Under the pieces are notes generated by a model. It saw only the letters and a program-made list of their open reading frames with translations, was not told where the DNA came from and did not search any database. A DNA stretch of 62,710 nt from Lutibacter sp. (GTDB taxonomy: Bacteria > Bacteroidota > Bacteroidia > Flavobacteriales > Flavobacteriaceae). The stretch lies in assembly GCA_021647265.1 (NCBI GenBank), contig JAKIVA010000011.1:1-62710 (forward strand). The letters run 5' to 3'. A program made the translations under genes and the position numbers. Positions 8,023 to 17,632 of the stretch are shown piece by piece (the stretch's first letter is position 1; every line of letters starts with the position of its first letter).

Positions 8023-9455
8023 TTTCTTTTAAATTGTGTAATACGTAATGTATTAGCCATACCTCTTTCCTTAACAGGCATAGATGTAATATTAATAGCA
8101 AAATCACCTTCATTTAAATAACCTCTTTGATTGGCAATGGTATTAATATCTTCAATTGTTTGGTCTGTACTTACAAATTTATCATAGTAAATACCTTTTA
8201 CGCCCCATAATAGATTAAGCATTGCTAAAATTCTTCTATTAGAAGAAAACACCAAGATATTAGACGTTGGTCTCCAAGAAGAAATATGAAATGCTGTATA
8301 TCCAGAATCTGTTAACGTAGTAATTACCTCCGCATGAATTGTAGTTGCCATTAGTGCAGCCTGATGGCAAATTGTTTTTGAAATAAATCGCTCATTAACA
8401 CACTGTACATATTCATCAGGTATTGAAATTAAAGGAGAATTTTCAACGCTTTCAATAATTCTACGCATTTGTTTAATAACTTCAATAGGAAATTCGCCAA
8501 CTGATGTTTCTCCTGAAAGCATCACAGCATCAGCCCCATCCATAATTGAATTTGCAACATCATTAACTTCTGCTCTTGTTGGTACTTGACTTGTAATCAT
8601 AGTCTCCATCATTTGAGTAGCAATAATAACAGGTATGTGTGCTTTTTTTGCTTTGAGAACTAAACGTTTTTGAATAAGAGGTACTTTTTCCATTGGTACT
8701 TCAACCCCTAAATCTCCACGAGCTACCATTAAAGCATCACAGTGAGCAGTTAACTTATCAATGTTAGCAACGGCTTCAGGTTTTTCAATTTTGGCGATTA
8801 CAGGGATTTTATAAGGGGAATTATCTTTTATTAAGGTATTCAATTCAATTAAATCTTCTGGAGTTCTAACAAAAGATAAAGCTATCCAATCCATTTCCAT
8901 TTCAATAGCAAATAAAGCATCTTGAATATCTTTTTCAGTAAGAGCGGGCAACGATATTTTTGTATTAGGTAAATTAACTCCTTTTTTGGACTTTAACTTG
9001 CCGCCGCGTAAAACTTTTGTGGTTACTTTTGTGTTACGGTCAGTTGCAGTAACTTCAAATAATAATTTACCATCATCAACCAAAATGTGTTCGCCAACTT
9101 CTACATCTTTTGGGAAATTTTGATAAGTCATATAGGCTTTTTCAGAAGTCCCTTCACATTTTTCTGTTGTAAAAGTAAAAATATCACCAATGGCTAATTT
9201 AACTTTTTCTGCCATTTTACCAACGCGAAGCTTAGGCCCTTGCAAATCGCCTAAAACGGCAACATGGAAGTTAGTATCTTTATTAATTTCTCTAATAATT
9301 TTAATTTTTTCTCTCACATCGTCATATTCGGCATGTGAAAAATTAACTCTAAAAACATTAACACCAGCAGCAATCATATTTTGAATAATATCTTTTGAAT
9401 TACAGGCAGGTCCTAGTGTTGCTACTATTTTAGTTCGTTTTGTATTGTTTAACAT
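8019..9455 (-). CDS. pyk: Pyruvate kinase
   Basis: 478 residues, full length. Catalyses phosphoenolpyruvate + ADP to pyruvate + ATP, the last glycolytic step, in the cytoplasm. Signatures: TKIVATLGPACNS near the N-terminus, the metal and substrate site IPVIAKIEKPEAVANID (about 218-234), VARGDLGVEVP, and the MDGADAVMLSGETSVG stretch before the C-terminal regulatory domain. Last gene of the acpP-fabF-rnc-IPExxxVDY-pyk operon, starting 2 nt after its neighbour. Confidence 0.97.
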   Translation of the reverse strand: MLNNTKRTKIVATLGPACNSKDIIQNMIAAGVNVFRVNFSHAEYDDVREKIKIIREINKDTNFHVAVLGDLQGPKLRVGKMAEKVKLAIGDIFTFTTEKCEGTSEKAYMTYQNFPKDVEVGEHILVDDGKLLFEVTATDRNTKVTTKVLRGGKLKSKKGVNLPNTKISLPALTEKDIQDALFAIEMEMDWIALSFVRTPEDLIELNTLIKDNSPYKIPVIAKIEKPEAVANIDKLTAHCDALMVARGDLGVEVPMEKVPLIQKRLVLKAKKAHIPVIIATQMMETMITSQVPTRAEVNDVANSIMDGADAVMLSGETSVGEFPIEVIKQMRRIIESVENSPLISIPDEYVQCVNERFISKTICHQAALMATTIHAEVITTLTDSGYTAFHISSWRPTSNILVFSSNRRILAMLNLLWGVKGIYYDKFVSTDQTIEDINTIANQRGYLNEGDFAINITSMPVKERGMANTLRITQFKRN

Positions 9456-9457
9456 AG

Positions 9458-9916
9458 TTAAAAAATTAGGTGATCTTTTGATTTTAGTGTGTTAGGCTCT
9501 ATCGTATAAGCAGTAATTATTTGATTGATTTTATTCAATTTATCAACTAAATTTTTAGCAAAACTTAGTTGATTACAGCCTTTAATTTTTAGAAAGAAAT
9601 CTATATTTTTTTTTTCAGGTATTAAATAATAAATTGTACTATAATCACCTCCAAACAATCCTTTATTATTGTTGTTATTAGCTATCTGCATGTACTTGTT
9701 ATTTATTAAGTAATAACTCATAAAATTATTTTTATCGTTAAATTCAAACAACGGAAATTGGGCATCTGAATCTTTAAAATCTAAAGGGTATTTAAACTGA
9801 ATTAATTTAGTTTCTAAATGTTTATTTAATAAATATGCCAATCTGTAATCTTCTTCAGTTGAATGAATTCCAATTAGTAAATAATCATCTTCTAAATCAA
9901 GCGTTAATAGTTGCAT
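9458..9916 (-). CDS. IPExxxVDY family protein
   Basis: 152 residues, cytoplasmic, no signal. The family-naming motif appears as I-P-E-K-K-N-I-D-F (about 99-107), and the N-terminus LDLEDDYLLIGIHSTEEDYRLAYLLNK is typical. Function is unknown. It sits between rnc and pyk, a gene order kept in many Flavobacteria, which suggests a housekeeping role. Confidence 0.88.
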   Translation of the reverse strand: MQLLTLDLEDDYLLIGIHSTEEDYRLAYLLNKHLETKLIQFKYPLDFKDSDAQFPLFEFNDKNNFMSYYLINNKYMQIANNNNNKGLFGGDYSTIYYLIPEKKNIDFFLKIKGCNQLSFAKNLVDKLNKINQIITAYTIEPNTLKSKDHLIF

Positions 9917-10001
9917 ACAAGAGTGAGTATTAATTTTGTAAAAATACTATTGTTTAATAACAGTAACTAATAATTTTGCGAAATCGTATTCGCACCTTAT
10001 T

Positions 10002-10742
10002 TTACAGATTAGAAATCTCATTTTGGAAAGCGAAATAAGCTCTTTTTGAAGCAATTTCTTCCGCTTTTTTCTTTGAAGTGGCTCTTCCTTTAGCAATAAC
10101 TTTATCATTTAAAATTAGTTTAACACTAAAATGTTTTATTGAATCGTTACCCGTGTCTTCATAAACATCATAAAAAAATTCTTTTTTTTGTTTTTGACAC
10201 CATTCAATAAATAAACTTTTATAGCTGGTTATTTTACCTTCTAATTTTGGCACATCAACGTAAGGAGCAATAACCCTTTTATAAATGAATTTTTCACAAT
10301 ATTTGTAGCCTTTATCTAAGTATATAGCGCCAACCAATGCTTCAAAAACATTTCCATGAATATTATCTCCAAATTTAGATCGTGAAATATTACTTCTAAC
10401 AAAATGTAATAAGCCCAAATCTCTACCAAGTTCATTTAAATGCTCCCTGCTTACAATTTTAGATCGCATTTGAGTTAAGTAGCCCTCGTCTCCTGTAGGA
10501 ACTTCTCGAAATAAATGAGCAGCAATAATAGCACTTAACATAGCGTCTCCTAAAAACTCTAATCGTTCATAGTTAATTGTTAAGCCAGTTTTTTTATCTA
10601 TTTCTTTTATAGATCTATGAATGAAAGCTTTTTGGTAATACTGTAAATTTTTTGGAGTAAAGCCTAATAATTTTTTTAGCTCAATATAAAAAATATCCTC
10701 TTTTTTTGAGCGAGGTTTTACTATTTTACGAATGAAGTTCAT
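10002..10742 (-). CDS. rnc: Ribonuclease III
   Basis: 246 residues. Cuts double-stranded RNA in rRNA and mRNA processing. The nuclease domain has the ERLEFLGDA signature at 59-67 (acidic catalytic residues), and GNVFEALVGAIYLDKG carries the second acidic cluster; the C-terminal double-stranded RNA-binding domain ends KKKAEEIASKRAYFAF. Twelve nt after fabF in the same operon. Confidence 0.96.
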   Translation of the reverse strand: MNFIRKIVKPRSKKEDIFYIELKKLLGFTPKNLQYYQKAFIHRSIKEIDKKTGLTINYERLEFLGDAMLSAIIAAHLFREVPTGDEGYLTQMRSKIVSREHLNELGRDLGLLHFVRSNISRSKFGDNIHGNVFEALVGAIYLDKGYKYCEKFIYKRVIAPYVDVPKLEGKITSYKSLFIEWCQKQKKEFFYDVYEDTGNDSIKHFSVKLILNDKVIAKGRATSKKKAEEIASKRAYFAFQNEISNL

Positions 10743-10754
10743 TCAAAGTTGTTA

Positions 10755-12005
10755 TTAATCAAGTTTTTTAAGAAGTACACAAGCATTGTGCCCCCCAAAT
10801 CCAAAGGTATTACTCATTGCAACTTTTACATTGCGTTTTTGAGCTTTGTTAAATGTAAAGTTTAATTTACTGTCAATTTGATCATCATCAGTAAAATGAT
10901 TTATTGTAGGAGGAACAATTCCATATTTCATTGCCAATATAGAAGCAATAGCCTCTATAGCTCCTGCCGCACCTAGTAAATGACCAGTCATTGACTTGGT
11001 TGAGTTTAGATTAAGCTTGTATGCATGTTCACCAAATACATCTATAATTGCTTTAGATTCAGCAATGTCGCCCAACGGAGTTGAGGTACCATGCATGTTT
11101 ATAGCATCTACATCCTCAGGTTTTAAACCAGCATCTTTTAAACAATTTTTCATAACTAATTTTGCGCCTAACCCTTCTGGGTGTGGAGCTGTAATATGGT
11201 AAGCATCAGCAGATAAGCCTCCTCCAGCTACTTCAGCATAAATTTTTGCACCTCTTGCTTTGGCGTGCTCATATTCTTCAAGAATAAGTGCGCCTGCTCC
11301 TTCACCTGAGACAAAACCATCTCGGTCTTTATCAAATGGTCTTGATGCAGTTGCAGGGTCATCATTTCTTGTAGAAAGTGCTTGTAAAGCATTAAACCCA
11401 CCCATTCCGGCAATTGTTATAGTGGCTTCAGAACCTCCAGACACCATGATATCTGCGTATCCTAATCGGATATAATTTAAAGCGTCAATAATTGAGTTTG
11501 AAGAAGATGCACATGCTGATACTGTTGCAAAGTTTGGCCCTCTAAATCCATATTTAATAGAAATTTGACCTGGTGCAATATCAGCAATCATTTTTGGAAT
11601 AAAGAAAGGGTTAAACCTAGGAGTTCCATCACCAGCTGAAAAATTTAAAACTTCGTTTTGAAAAGTTTCTAAACCGCCAATTCCTGCTCCCCAAATAACA
11701 CCAATTCTATCTTTGTTAATTTTTTCTAAATCTAATTGTGAATCGCCAATAGCTTCATCAGTAGCTACCATGGCATACTGTGTAAAACGATCCATTTTAC
11801 GAGCTTCTTTTCGGTTCATAAAATCTGTAACCTCAAAGTTTTTTAATTCACAAGCAAAACGAGTTTTGAACTTGGCAGCATCAAAATGTGTAATTGGAGC
11901 AGCCCCGCTAACACCGTTAACAAGGCCGTTCCAATATTGTTCAATGTTATTACCTATTGGTGTTAAAGCACCAAGTCCAGTTACTACTACTCGTCTTATT
12001 TCCAT
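10755..12005 (-). CDS. fabF: Beta-ketoacyl-ACP synthase II
   Basis: 416 residues. Elongates acyl-ACP with malonyl-ACP in type II fatty acid synthesis. The Cys-His-His triad is visible: VSACASSSNSI (nucleophile Cys), NMHGTSTPLGD and KSMTGHLLGAAGA; FGFGGHNA closes the protein. It follows acpP by 7 nt, the usual partnership. Confidence 0.97.
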   Translation of the reverse strand: MEIRRVVVTGLGALTPIGNNIEQYWNGLVNGVSGAAPITHFDAAKFKTRFACELKNFEVTDFMNRKEARKMDRFTQYAMVATDEAIGDSQLDLEKINKDRIGVIWGAGIGGLETFQNEVLNFSAGDGTPRFNPFFIPKMIADIAPGQISIKYGFRGPNFATVSACASSSNSIIDALNYIRLGYADIMVSGGSEATITIAGMGGFNALQALSTRNDDPATASRPFDKDRDGFVSGEGAGALILEEYEHAKARGAKIYAEVAGGGLSADAYHITAPHPEGLGAKLVMKNCLKDAGLKPEDVDAINMHGTSTPLGDIAESKAIIDVFGEHAYKLNLNSTKSMTGHLLGAAGAIEAIASILAMKYGIVPPTINHFTDDDQIDSKLNFTFNKAQKRNVKVAMSNTFGFGGHNACVLLKKLD

Positions 12006-12012
12006 ATAAGAA

Positions 12013-12249
12013 TTACTTTTTAGCTTCTTCTATATAGCTAATCGCTTGACCAACAGTTCCAATATTTTCTGCTTGATCATCTGGAATTTGAATATCAAAT
12101 TCTTTTTCGAATTCCATAATTAACTCAACAGTATCAAGTGAGTCTGCTCCTAAATCGTTAGTAAAGCTTGCTTCTGTTGTTACTTCATTTTCGTCAACGC
12201 CTAATTTATCTACGATAATGGCTTTAACTCTTGATGCAATGTCTGACAT
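12013..12249 (-). CDS. acpP: Acyl carrier protein
   Basis: 78 residues, acidic. The phosphopantetheine attachment site is S37 in GADSLDT. Carries acyl chains for fatty acid synthesis; first gene of the minus-strand operon acpP-fabF-rnc-IPExxxVDY-pyk. Confidence 0.97.
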   Translation of the reverse strand: MSDIASRVKAIIVDKLGVDENEVTTEASFTNDLGADSLDTVELIMEFEKEFDIQIPDDQAENIGTVGQAISYIEEAKK

Positions 12250-12279
12250 AATTTTTTATTTTTTAATTTAATTACTTGG

Positions 12280-12287
12280 CAAAAATA
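12280..12287 (-). promoter_or_regulatory. Likely -7 box of the acpP operon
   Basis: Minus strand TATTTTTG matches TAnnTTTG, 31 nt before the acpP ATG. No good TTTG about 19 nt further up, so the -33 element is weak. Confidence 0.45.
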
Positions 12288-12431
12288 TAAAACTTTATTG
12301 AAATGAAAATATTTTACTTCATAAAAGATAGTTATTGTTTTCTAAAATTATAGAAAGTTTTTTTATTTAACCAGTAAAAGTTGTTATATATTTATTTTAT
12401 TTGTGTAAAACATAAATTAATTTTTAAAGAA

Positions 12432-13001
12432 ATGAAGCGTATTGCAATACTGGCTTCTGGTACAGGCACGAATACTGAGAATATTATAAAATATTTTAAA
12501 AACAGCAGTTTAATTTCTGTTACTCTTGTGCTGTCTAATAAAAAAGAAGCTAAAGTTTTAGAAAAAGCAACACGCTTAGGTGTAACGAGCAGCTATTTTG
12601 ATAAGAATTCTTTTAGAAACACCAATGCCGTATTTACTATTTTAAAAGAGCAGGCAGATTATATAGTTTTAGCTGGGTTTTTGTTGAAAATACCTCTTAA
12701 AATTATTGAGGCATTTCCTAATAAGATAATAAACATTCATCCAGCACTGTTACCTAAATATGGAGGGAAGGGAATGTACGGTATGCATGTACACAATGCT
12801 GTTGTAAAAAACAGAGAAACAGCATCTGGAATAACAATTCACTATGTAAATGAAAATTATGATGAAGGAGCTATTATTTTTCAAAAAAGTGTTGAAGTTT
12901 TAGTGTGTGATACGGCTGAAGATATTGCCCAAAAAATTCATGTTTTAGAACAAGAGAATTTTCCAAAAGTTATTGAAAAAGTTATTTTAGAAAATGGATA
13001 A
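12432..13001 (+). CDS. purN: Phosphoribosylglycinamide formyltransferase
   Basis: 189 residues from the ATG at 12432. Transfers a formyl group from 10-formyl-THF to GAR in purine synthesis. The ATG is chosen because the protein then begins MKRIAILASGTGTN, the family's GAR-binding start; an open frame continues 17 codons further up without family resemblance. The catalytic stretch INIHPALLPKYGGKGMYG (Asn/His) and the Asp in NENYDEGAIIFQ are present. Overlaps rnhA by 8 nt. Confidence 0.95.
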   Translation: MKRIAILASGTGTNTENIIKYFKNSSLISVTLVLSNKKEAKVLEKATRLGVTSSYFDKNSFRNTNAVFTILKEQADYIVLAGFLLKIPLKIIEAFPNKIINIHPALLPKYGGKGMYGMHVHNAVVKNRETASGITIHYVNENYDEGAIIFQKSVEVLVCDTAEDIAQKIHVLEQENFPKVIEKVILENG

Positions 13002-13479
13002 AAAAAATCAAGTTCATATTTACACTGATGGTGCTTGTAGTGGAAATCCTGGCCCTGGAGGTTATGGAATTGTAATGGAGTGGGTTGGAAAGTCTTACAA
13101 GAAAGAATTTTCTGAGGGATATAAGAGGACTACAAATAATCGTATGGAATTATTGGCTGTAATTGTTGCTTTAGAAAAAATTAAAACTACCGCTATTGAA
13201 ATTATGGTATTTTCAGACTCAAAATATGTTGTTGATGCTGTTGAAAAAAAATGGGTAATTGGTTGGCAAAAAAAACGTTTTAAAGATGTTAAAAACCCAG
13301 ATTTGTGGAAGCGTTTTTTAAAAGTTTACAATCCGAGAAACACCAAATTTATTTGGATAAAAGGACATAACAATCACCCTCAAAATGAGCGATGTGATTT
13401 TTTAGCTGTTCAGGCTTCTAAAAAAGAAAATTTATTAGAGGATACAGGCTATATTAAAAAAGAAGATTTACTTTTTTAA
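12994..13479 (+). CDS. rnhA: Ribonuclease HI
   Basis: 161 residues. Degrades the RNA strand of RNA/DNA hybrids. The metal-binding carboxylates are D12 (YTDGACSGNPG), E52 (NRMELLAV), D75 (FSDSKYVVD) and D135 (NERCDFLA), with the flexible-loop His in GHNNHPQNE. It overlaps the end of purN, so the two are probably translated in tandem. It converges on sufS with 19 nt between stops. Confidence 0.96.
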   Translation: MDKKNQVHIYTDGACSGNPGPGGYGIVMEWVGKSYKKEFSEGYKRTTNNRMELLAVIVALEKIKTTAIEIMVFSDSKYVVDAVEKKWVIGWQKKRFKDVKNPDLWKRFLKVYNPRNTKFIWIKGHNNHPQNERCDFLAVQASKKENLLEDTGYIKKEDLLF

Positions 13480-13498
13480 TAAGAGTTTATTTTAGCAA

Positions 13499-14713
13499 TT
13501 ATAAAAGCATTGTTTTGGCCTTAATAAGTGCTTCAATTAATAAATCAATTTCTTCAAAAGTGTTGTAAAAAGCAAAGGAAGCTCTAACAGTTCCTGGGAT
13601 TTTATAAAAATCCATAATAGGTTGAGCACAATGGTGGCCAGTTCTAACGGCAATTCCAAGTTTATCAATAATTACCCCAATATCATACGGGTGAATTCCT
13701 TCAATATTAAATGAAATAACAGCTGTTTTGTTTTTTGAAGTACCGTAAATTTTTAATCCTTCTATTTGAAGTAATTTTTTGGTAGCATATTGAAGTAACT
13801 CATCTTCATAAGTTACAATATTATCAAAACCTAAAGCATTCATATAATCAATGGCAGTACCAAACGCAATTACACCTGCAATATTTGGGGTTCCTGCTTC
13901 AAATTTATAGGGTAAATCTGCATAGGTTGTTTTTTCAAAAGTAACTTGTTTAATCATTTCACCTCCGCCTTGATAAGGGGGTAATTTATTGAGCCATTTC
14001 TCTTTCCCATATAATATACCAACACCTGTAGGGCCACACATTTTATGAGCTGAAGCAACATAAAAATCAACACCTAAAGCTTGTACATCTGTTTTAATAT
14101 GGGCAGAACTTTGTGCGCCATCAATTAAAACTGCAGCACCAACAGCCTGTGCCATATCAATAATTTTTTTAATGGGGTTTATGGTACCTAAAGCATTTGA
14201 AACGTGATTTACAAATACTAATTTTGTTTTTTTAGAGAGTAATTCTGCATATTTATCTAGCTGTAACTCCCCCTCTTCATTCATAGGAATTACTTTTAAA
14301 ACAGCACCTGTTCGTTCGCATAACATTTGCCAGGGAACTATATTTGAATGATGTTCTAAGGCTGAGACTATAATTTCGTCTCCTTTTTTTAATAATGCAG
14401 TAAAACCTGTAGCAACTATATTAATGCTGTGTGTTGTTCCTGCAGTTAATATAATTTCATAGTTTTTTTTGGCATTAAAATGTTTTTGTAATTTAACACG
14501 TGCCTCTTCAAAAGCATTTGTTGCTTTTTGACTAAGCGTATGAACTCCTCTGTGAATATTTGCATTAAAAGTTGTGTAATAGTTAACAATGCTATCAATT
14601 ACAATTTGTGGCTTTTGACTTGTAGCAGCATTATCAAAATATACCAATGGTTTACCATTTACTTTTTGTTTTAGTATGGGAAATTCACTTCTGATTTTTT
14701 GGATATCTATCAT
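13499..14713 (-). CDS. sufS: SufS-type cysteine desulfurase
   Basis: 404 residues, PLP enzyme that takes sulfur from cysteine for Fe-S cluster assembly. PLP lysine K224 (SAHKMCGPTG), active-site C362 (RTGHHCAQP), and ALEHHSNIVPWQ are present; the short C-terminal loop is that of group II (SufS) enzymes. It is about 26 kb from sufBCD in this window, and no sufE is seen, so it seems to be expressed from its own promoter. A perfect palindrome lies 18-35 nt before its ATG. Confidence 0.94.
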   Translation of the reverse strand: MIDIQKIRSEFPILKQKVNGKPLVYFDNAATSQKPQIVIDSIVNYYTTFNANIHRGVHTLSQKATNAFEEARVKLQKHFNAKKNYEIILTAGTTHSINIVATGFTALLKKGDEIIVSALEHHSNIVPWQMLCERTGAVLKVIPMNEEGELQLDKYAELLSKKTKLVFVNHVSNALGTINPIKKIIDMAQAVGAAVLIDGAQSSAHIKTDVQALGVDFYVASAHKMCGPTGVGILYGKEKWLNKLPPYQGGGEMIKQVTFEKTTYADLPYKFEAGTPNIAGVIAFGTAIDYMNALGFDNIVTYEDELLQYATKKLLQIEGLKIYGTSKNKTAVISFNIEGIHPYDIGVIIDKLGIAVRTGHHCAQPIMDFYKIPGTVRASFAFYNTFEEIDLLIEALIKAKTMLL

Positions 14714-14730
14714 TTTCTTTTTTTAGAATC

Positions 14731-14748
14731 TACCGATAGGTATCGGTA
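14731..14748. promoter_or_regulatory. 18-bp palindrome before sufS (candidate operator or leader hairpin)
   Basis: TACCGATA-GG-TATCGGTA, with perfect 8-bp arms, is notably G+C-richer than its surroundings. It sits just before the sufS start, where a repressor site or a 5'-leader stem would act. A dispersed intergenic repeat is the alternative. Confidence 0.45.
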
Positions 14749-14856
14749 CTAAATGCGAAATTACGAAATAGATGTCGTTCTATAAACAAAATATAAGGTT
14801 GTTTTTATGTTACTATAAAAGGCTATTAAATAATATTTATACTTTTTAAATAGTAT

Positions 14857-16098
14857 TTAAAATATTTTTTTCTTTTGAAACCAATTCCCCATAAAACTTA
14901 AATTCAACGTTAATTTATGAAAATTTTCTTCTATTAAACTGTTTGAAAGAGTTCCTTCTTTACCAACAGAGTAGGAAATGTTTAAACTTGAGGCATTTTG
15001 TTTTGACATGGGTATACCTAATCCAATTGAAATACTGTAAGTATCAATTTTTTGATTACTAATATTTAAAAATCCGGTATTGTAATTTATTCCCAATCGA
15101 TATTTTAGTAAACTTGAAAAACCATATCCTTTTGAAGGCTTATATTCAATACCAAAAGCATAAATACTTTGGTTGGTGTAGTTACTAGACTTATCGTAGT
15201 TATTGGTGTTTTCCCACCATAATTTTTTATAATCAAAATTTGAAATTATATTCTTGTTTATTTTACTTGATACTCCTAAACTAATGGTTAGGGGTAATTC
15301 AAAATCATGAAGATTGTTTTCAGTGTCTCTCTCAATATCTATTTGATAACCTCCAATGGTTTTGTAGGAGTTTCTAGTTTGCGAACCTTTTAATTTTGTT
15401 GGAGCCTCAAAAGTTGCTCCTAGTGTTGTCTCTATCCCTGCTATATTGGGTAATGTATAATGAATACCGGTTTTAAATTTAAGGCCATTGTAATAATTAT
15501 GGTCAAGTATATTTACTATAGGGTCTGTCAACACCCAATTTTCCTCATCAATAGTTCCGAATAAAAAAGAGAGCTCTACACCAAGTGAAATTTTTTCATG
15601 AATTTTTATTCCATTTGCCCAATACAAGTTGTTTAAACCTCCAGACCCAATAACCCTTGTATTAAAAGTATCTGTTGAGCCTTCAATAGGTTTTTCAATA
15701 TCAATATTGTAACCAACTTTACTATAGGGAATTAACCCCAAATTCATTCCCCAAGTTTTAATTATAGGAAAGGCAATAGCTAAATGAGAAAAATTGAAAT
15801 CGGTAGTGTTTTGGCTAACATCATTAGTTTTAATTGAAGAATACGTTCCATTTATACCTATTTCATATAAGAATGAGTTAAGAGGTATGTTAGATAGGTT
15901 TGCAGGGTTAAAATTGTTAATTTGAAAAGGAGTTATTTGTGCAACTCCCGTATTTCCCATAGCGGTAAACCCTCCGAAAGAAGTTTTATTCTCTAGACCT
16001 AATCCATATAATGAATAAGGTGAACTAGTATCATTTTGAGCCCACAAAATTGTTTGAATTAAGAGGAAAACACCGAAAATATTTTTTTTAAATATCAT
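14857..16098 (-). CDS. Outer membrane beta-barrel protein (FadL/OmpP1-like)
   Basis: 413 residues. Signal peptide about 1-20 ending W-A-Q. The start of the mature part (S-S-P-Y-S-L-Y-G-L-G, then G-F-T-A-M-G-N-T-G-V-A and N-P-A-N-L-S-N-I-P) is like FadL/OmpP1-type barrels of Bacteroidota, and alternating aromatic strands run to a C-terminal Phe. Cargo is unknown. It follows the DUF4270 gene by 2 nt, a pairing that recurs in this phylum, so the two probably act together in the outer membrane. Confidence 0.72.
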   Translation of the reverse strand: MIFKKNIFGVFLLIQTILWAQNDTSSPYSLYGLGLENKTSFGGFTAMGNTGVAQITPFQINNFNPANLSNIPLNSFLYEIGINGTYSSIKTNDVSQNTTDFNFSHLAIAFPIIKTWGMNLGLIPYSKVGYNIDIEKPIEGSTDTFNTRVIGSGGLNNLYWANGIKIHEKISLGVELSFLFGTIDEENWVLTDPIVNILDHNYYNGLKFKTGIHYTLPNIAGIETTLGATFEAPTKLKGSQTRNSYKTIGGYQIDIERDTENNLHDFELPLTISLGVSSKINKNIISNFDYKKLWWENTNNYDKSSNYTNQSIYAFGIEYKPSKGYGFSSLLKYRLGINYNTGFLNISNQKIDTYSISIGLGIPMSKQNASSLNISYSVGKEGTLSNSLIEENFHKLTLNLSFMGNWFQKKKIF

Positions 16099-16100
16099 AA

Positions 16101-17396
16101 TTAATAGGTTAAATAACTTACTTGTAGCTTCATTTTAAATTCGTCTACCTTATCATCTTCAATAAGAATTTTATCTACAGTTTTTTTATAGTCAGAAAAT
16201 TGAAACATTAATGCGTAGTTTAATGTGTAAGTTGCACTTAAAATTTCTTCTATGTATAAGGTTAAATCAACGGTGTAGTAAGTATCTTCATTAAATTCAT
16301 CATATTTATTGCTTGTTAATACAGCCTCTCCTAGCTCTTTTATAACCCTATTTTTATGATCCACAACATAAACAGTTAATGATTCTTCTAACTGGTTATT
16401 ATCATAACTTCCTTTCAAAGGATAGAATAATAGCTTTCCATCTAAAACAGTTCCATTTTCGGATAGTTTTTTTAAGTTTTCAAGATAAGGTATTTCAACT
16501 CGTGCCGATATGCCAGTTCCTCCTTGAGTATAAATTATGTTATTGGTATAAGAACTGCTAATAATTGTTTCAGATGTTTCAAAATTATCTAGTTGAGTGT
16601 TTAAACGGTTACTTTCAATGTGATTAAATTGGTCTTCACTCACAACATTAAAGTCAATGAAAGAGTCATTACCTTCATTATCATCATCGGATATCGTGTA
16701 GTAAATCCGCATACTAGAATTATTACTACTTGTATAATTTTTATATTGGAACCCTAAAATATTGCTATTTGTTGTAGTATTTGGAATTATGGTAATACCA
16801 TTAAAAAATTGTTCAAAATCATCAAAGTTATTAATTTCATTATCTTTTAGTTTATCAAAAATTTCTTTCCCTAAATTGAAATTTAAGGGTATATATAAAG
16901 AGTCACTTGTTCTATTAGGCATAGGAGTAAAGGTTAGTTCTCCTAAAACCTCATTATCATAGAGGAAATTCGAAGTGTTGTATAAGTTTAAACCTTCGTC
17001 AGGTTCAATTATTTTACGAACACGATGAACTTTATATGTTTGGGCAACTGTAGTATCTCCATAATAGTAAGTGTCATAATTAAGAACAAACCCTATTGAA
17101 TCATATTTAGCGTTGGTGTCAATATCAAAAAGAGTATTTTTTAATTTGAGATAACTTTGAGATGTTGTTTGTCCTAAATTATTATCAATTACACTTCCTA
17201 ATAAAATTCGCCCTGTGTTAGAAGTCACAACAGAATCTAACATAAATGTGCCACATTTTAATGAAAAAGTATCAATAACAGTAACTATAACATTGTTATC
17301 AATAAAATCTTCACCGACAGGGTAGGTTTTTAAATCTTCATTACATGAAACGAATGCTATTAAACTTAAACTAAACAGTATAAAACTATATTTCAT
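16101..17396 (-). CDS. DUF4270 lipoprotein
   Basis: 431 residues. Lipobox around F-V-S-C-N (Cys19). The N-terminal motif V-G-E-D-F-I-D-N-N-V-I-V-T-V-I-D-T-F-S followed by S-N-T-G-R-I-L-L-G is diagnostic for DUF4270. Family function is unestablished. Surface or outer-membrane location is inferred from the lipid anchor and from the barrel gene that follows 2 nt later. Confidence 0.85.
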   Translation of the reverse strand: MKYSFILFSLSLIAFVSCNEDLKTYPVGEDFIDNNVIVTVIDTFSLKCGTFMLDSVVTSNTGRILLGSVIDNNLGQTTSQSYLKLKNTLFDIDTNAKYDSIGFVLNYDTYYYGDTTVAQTYKVHRVRKIIEPDEGLNLYNTSNFLYDNEVLGELTFTPMPNRTSDSLYIPLNFNLGKEIFDKLKDNEINNFDDFEQFFNGITIIPNTTTNSNILGFQYKNYTSSNNSSMRIYYTISDDDNEGNDSFIDFNVVSEDQFNHIESNRLNTQLDNFETSETIISSSYTNNIIYTQGGTGISARVEIPYLENLKKLSENGTVLDGKLLFYPLKGSYDNNQLEESLTVYVVDHKNRVIKELGEAVLTSNKYDEFNEDTYYTVDLTLYIEEILSATYTLNYALMFQFSDYKKTVDKILIEDDKVDEFKMKLQVSYLTY

Positions 17397-17580
17397 TTTT
17401 TTTTTGCGGTAAATGTATTTTAAACAATGAATTCATGAGTACTAAAATAGATGAGCATTTAAATTGTGTCTACAAAATTGTTAAAACAATGTTAAATAGC
17501 TAGTAATCAGTAATTTTAATGTTTAATAGAGGAAAACATATAATATATAGATAAAAATGTAGTATTGGTCTATTTCACTA

Positions 17581-17610
17581 TTTGTCAAAGGGTTTAATTA
17601 AATATTTTTG
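17581..17610 (+). promoter_or_regulatory. Promoter of the barrel-Kelch operon
   Basis: TTTG (17581-17584), an 18-nt spacer and TATTTTTG (17603-17610) match the Bacteroidota consensus closely. The ATG lies 22 nt downstream of the -7 box. The remaining intergenic sequence (17397-17580) is A+T-rich and holds nothing else I can name. Confidence 0.6.
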
Positions 17611-17632
17611 AATTAAATAATGAAATTTTAGT

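Noticed and set aside
12381..12431. Upstream extension of purN
   Set aside because: The extra 17 codons have no family resemblance, and the GAR-binding start MKRIAILASGTG fits the ATG at 12432.
12994..13001. Frameshift at the purN/rnhA junction
   Set aside because: Both genes are full length with intact motifs; the 8-nt overlap is normal coupling.
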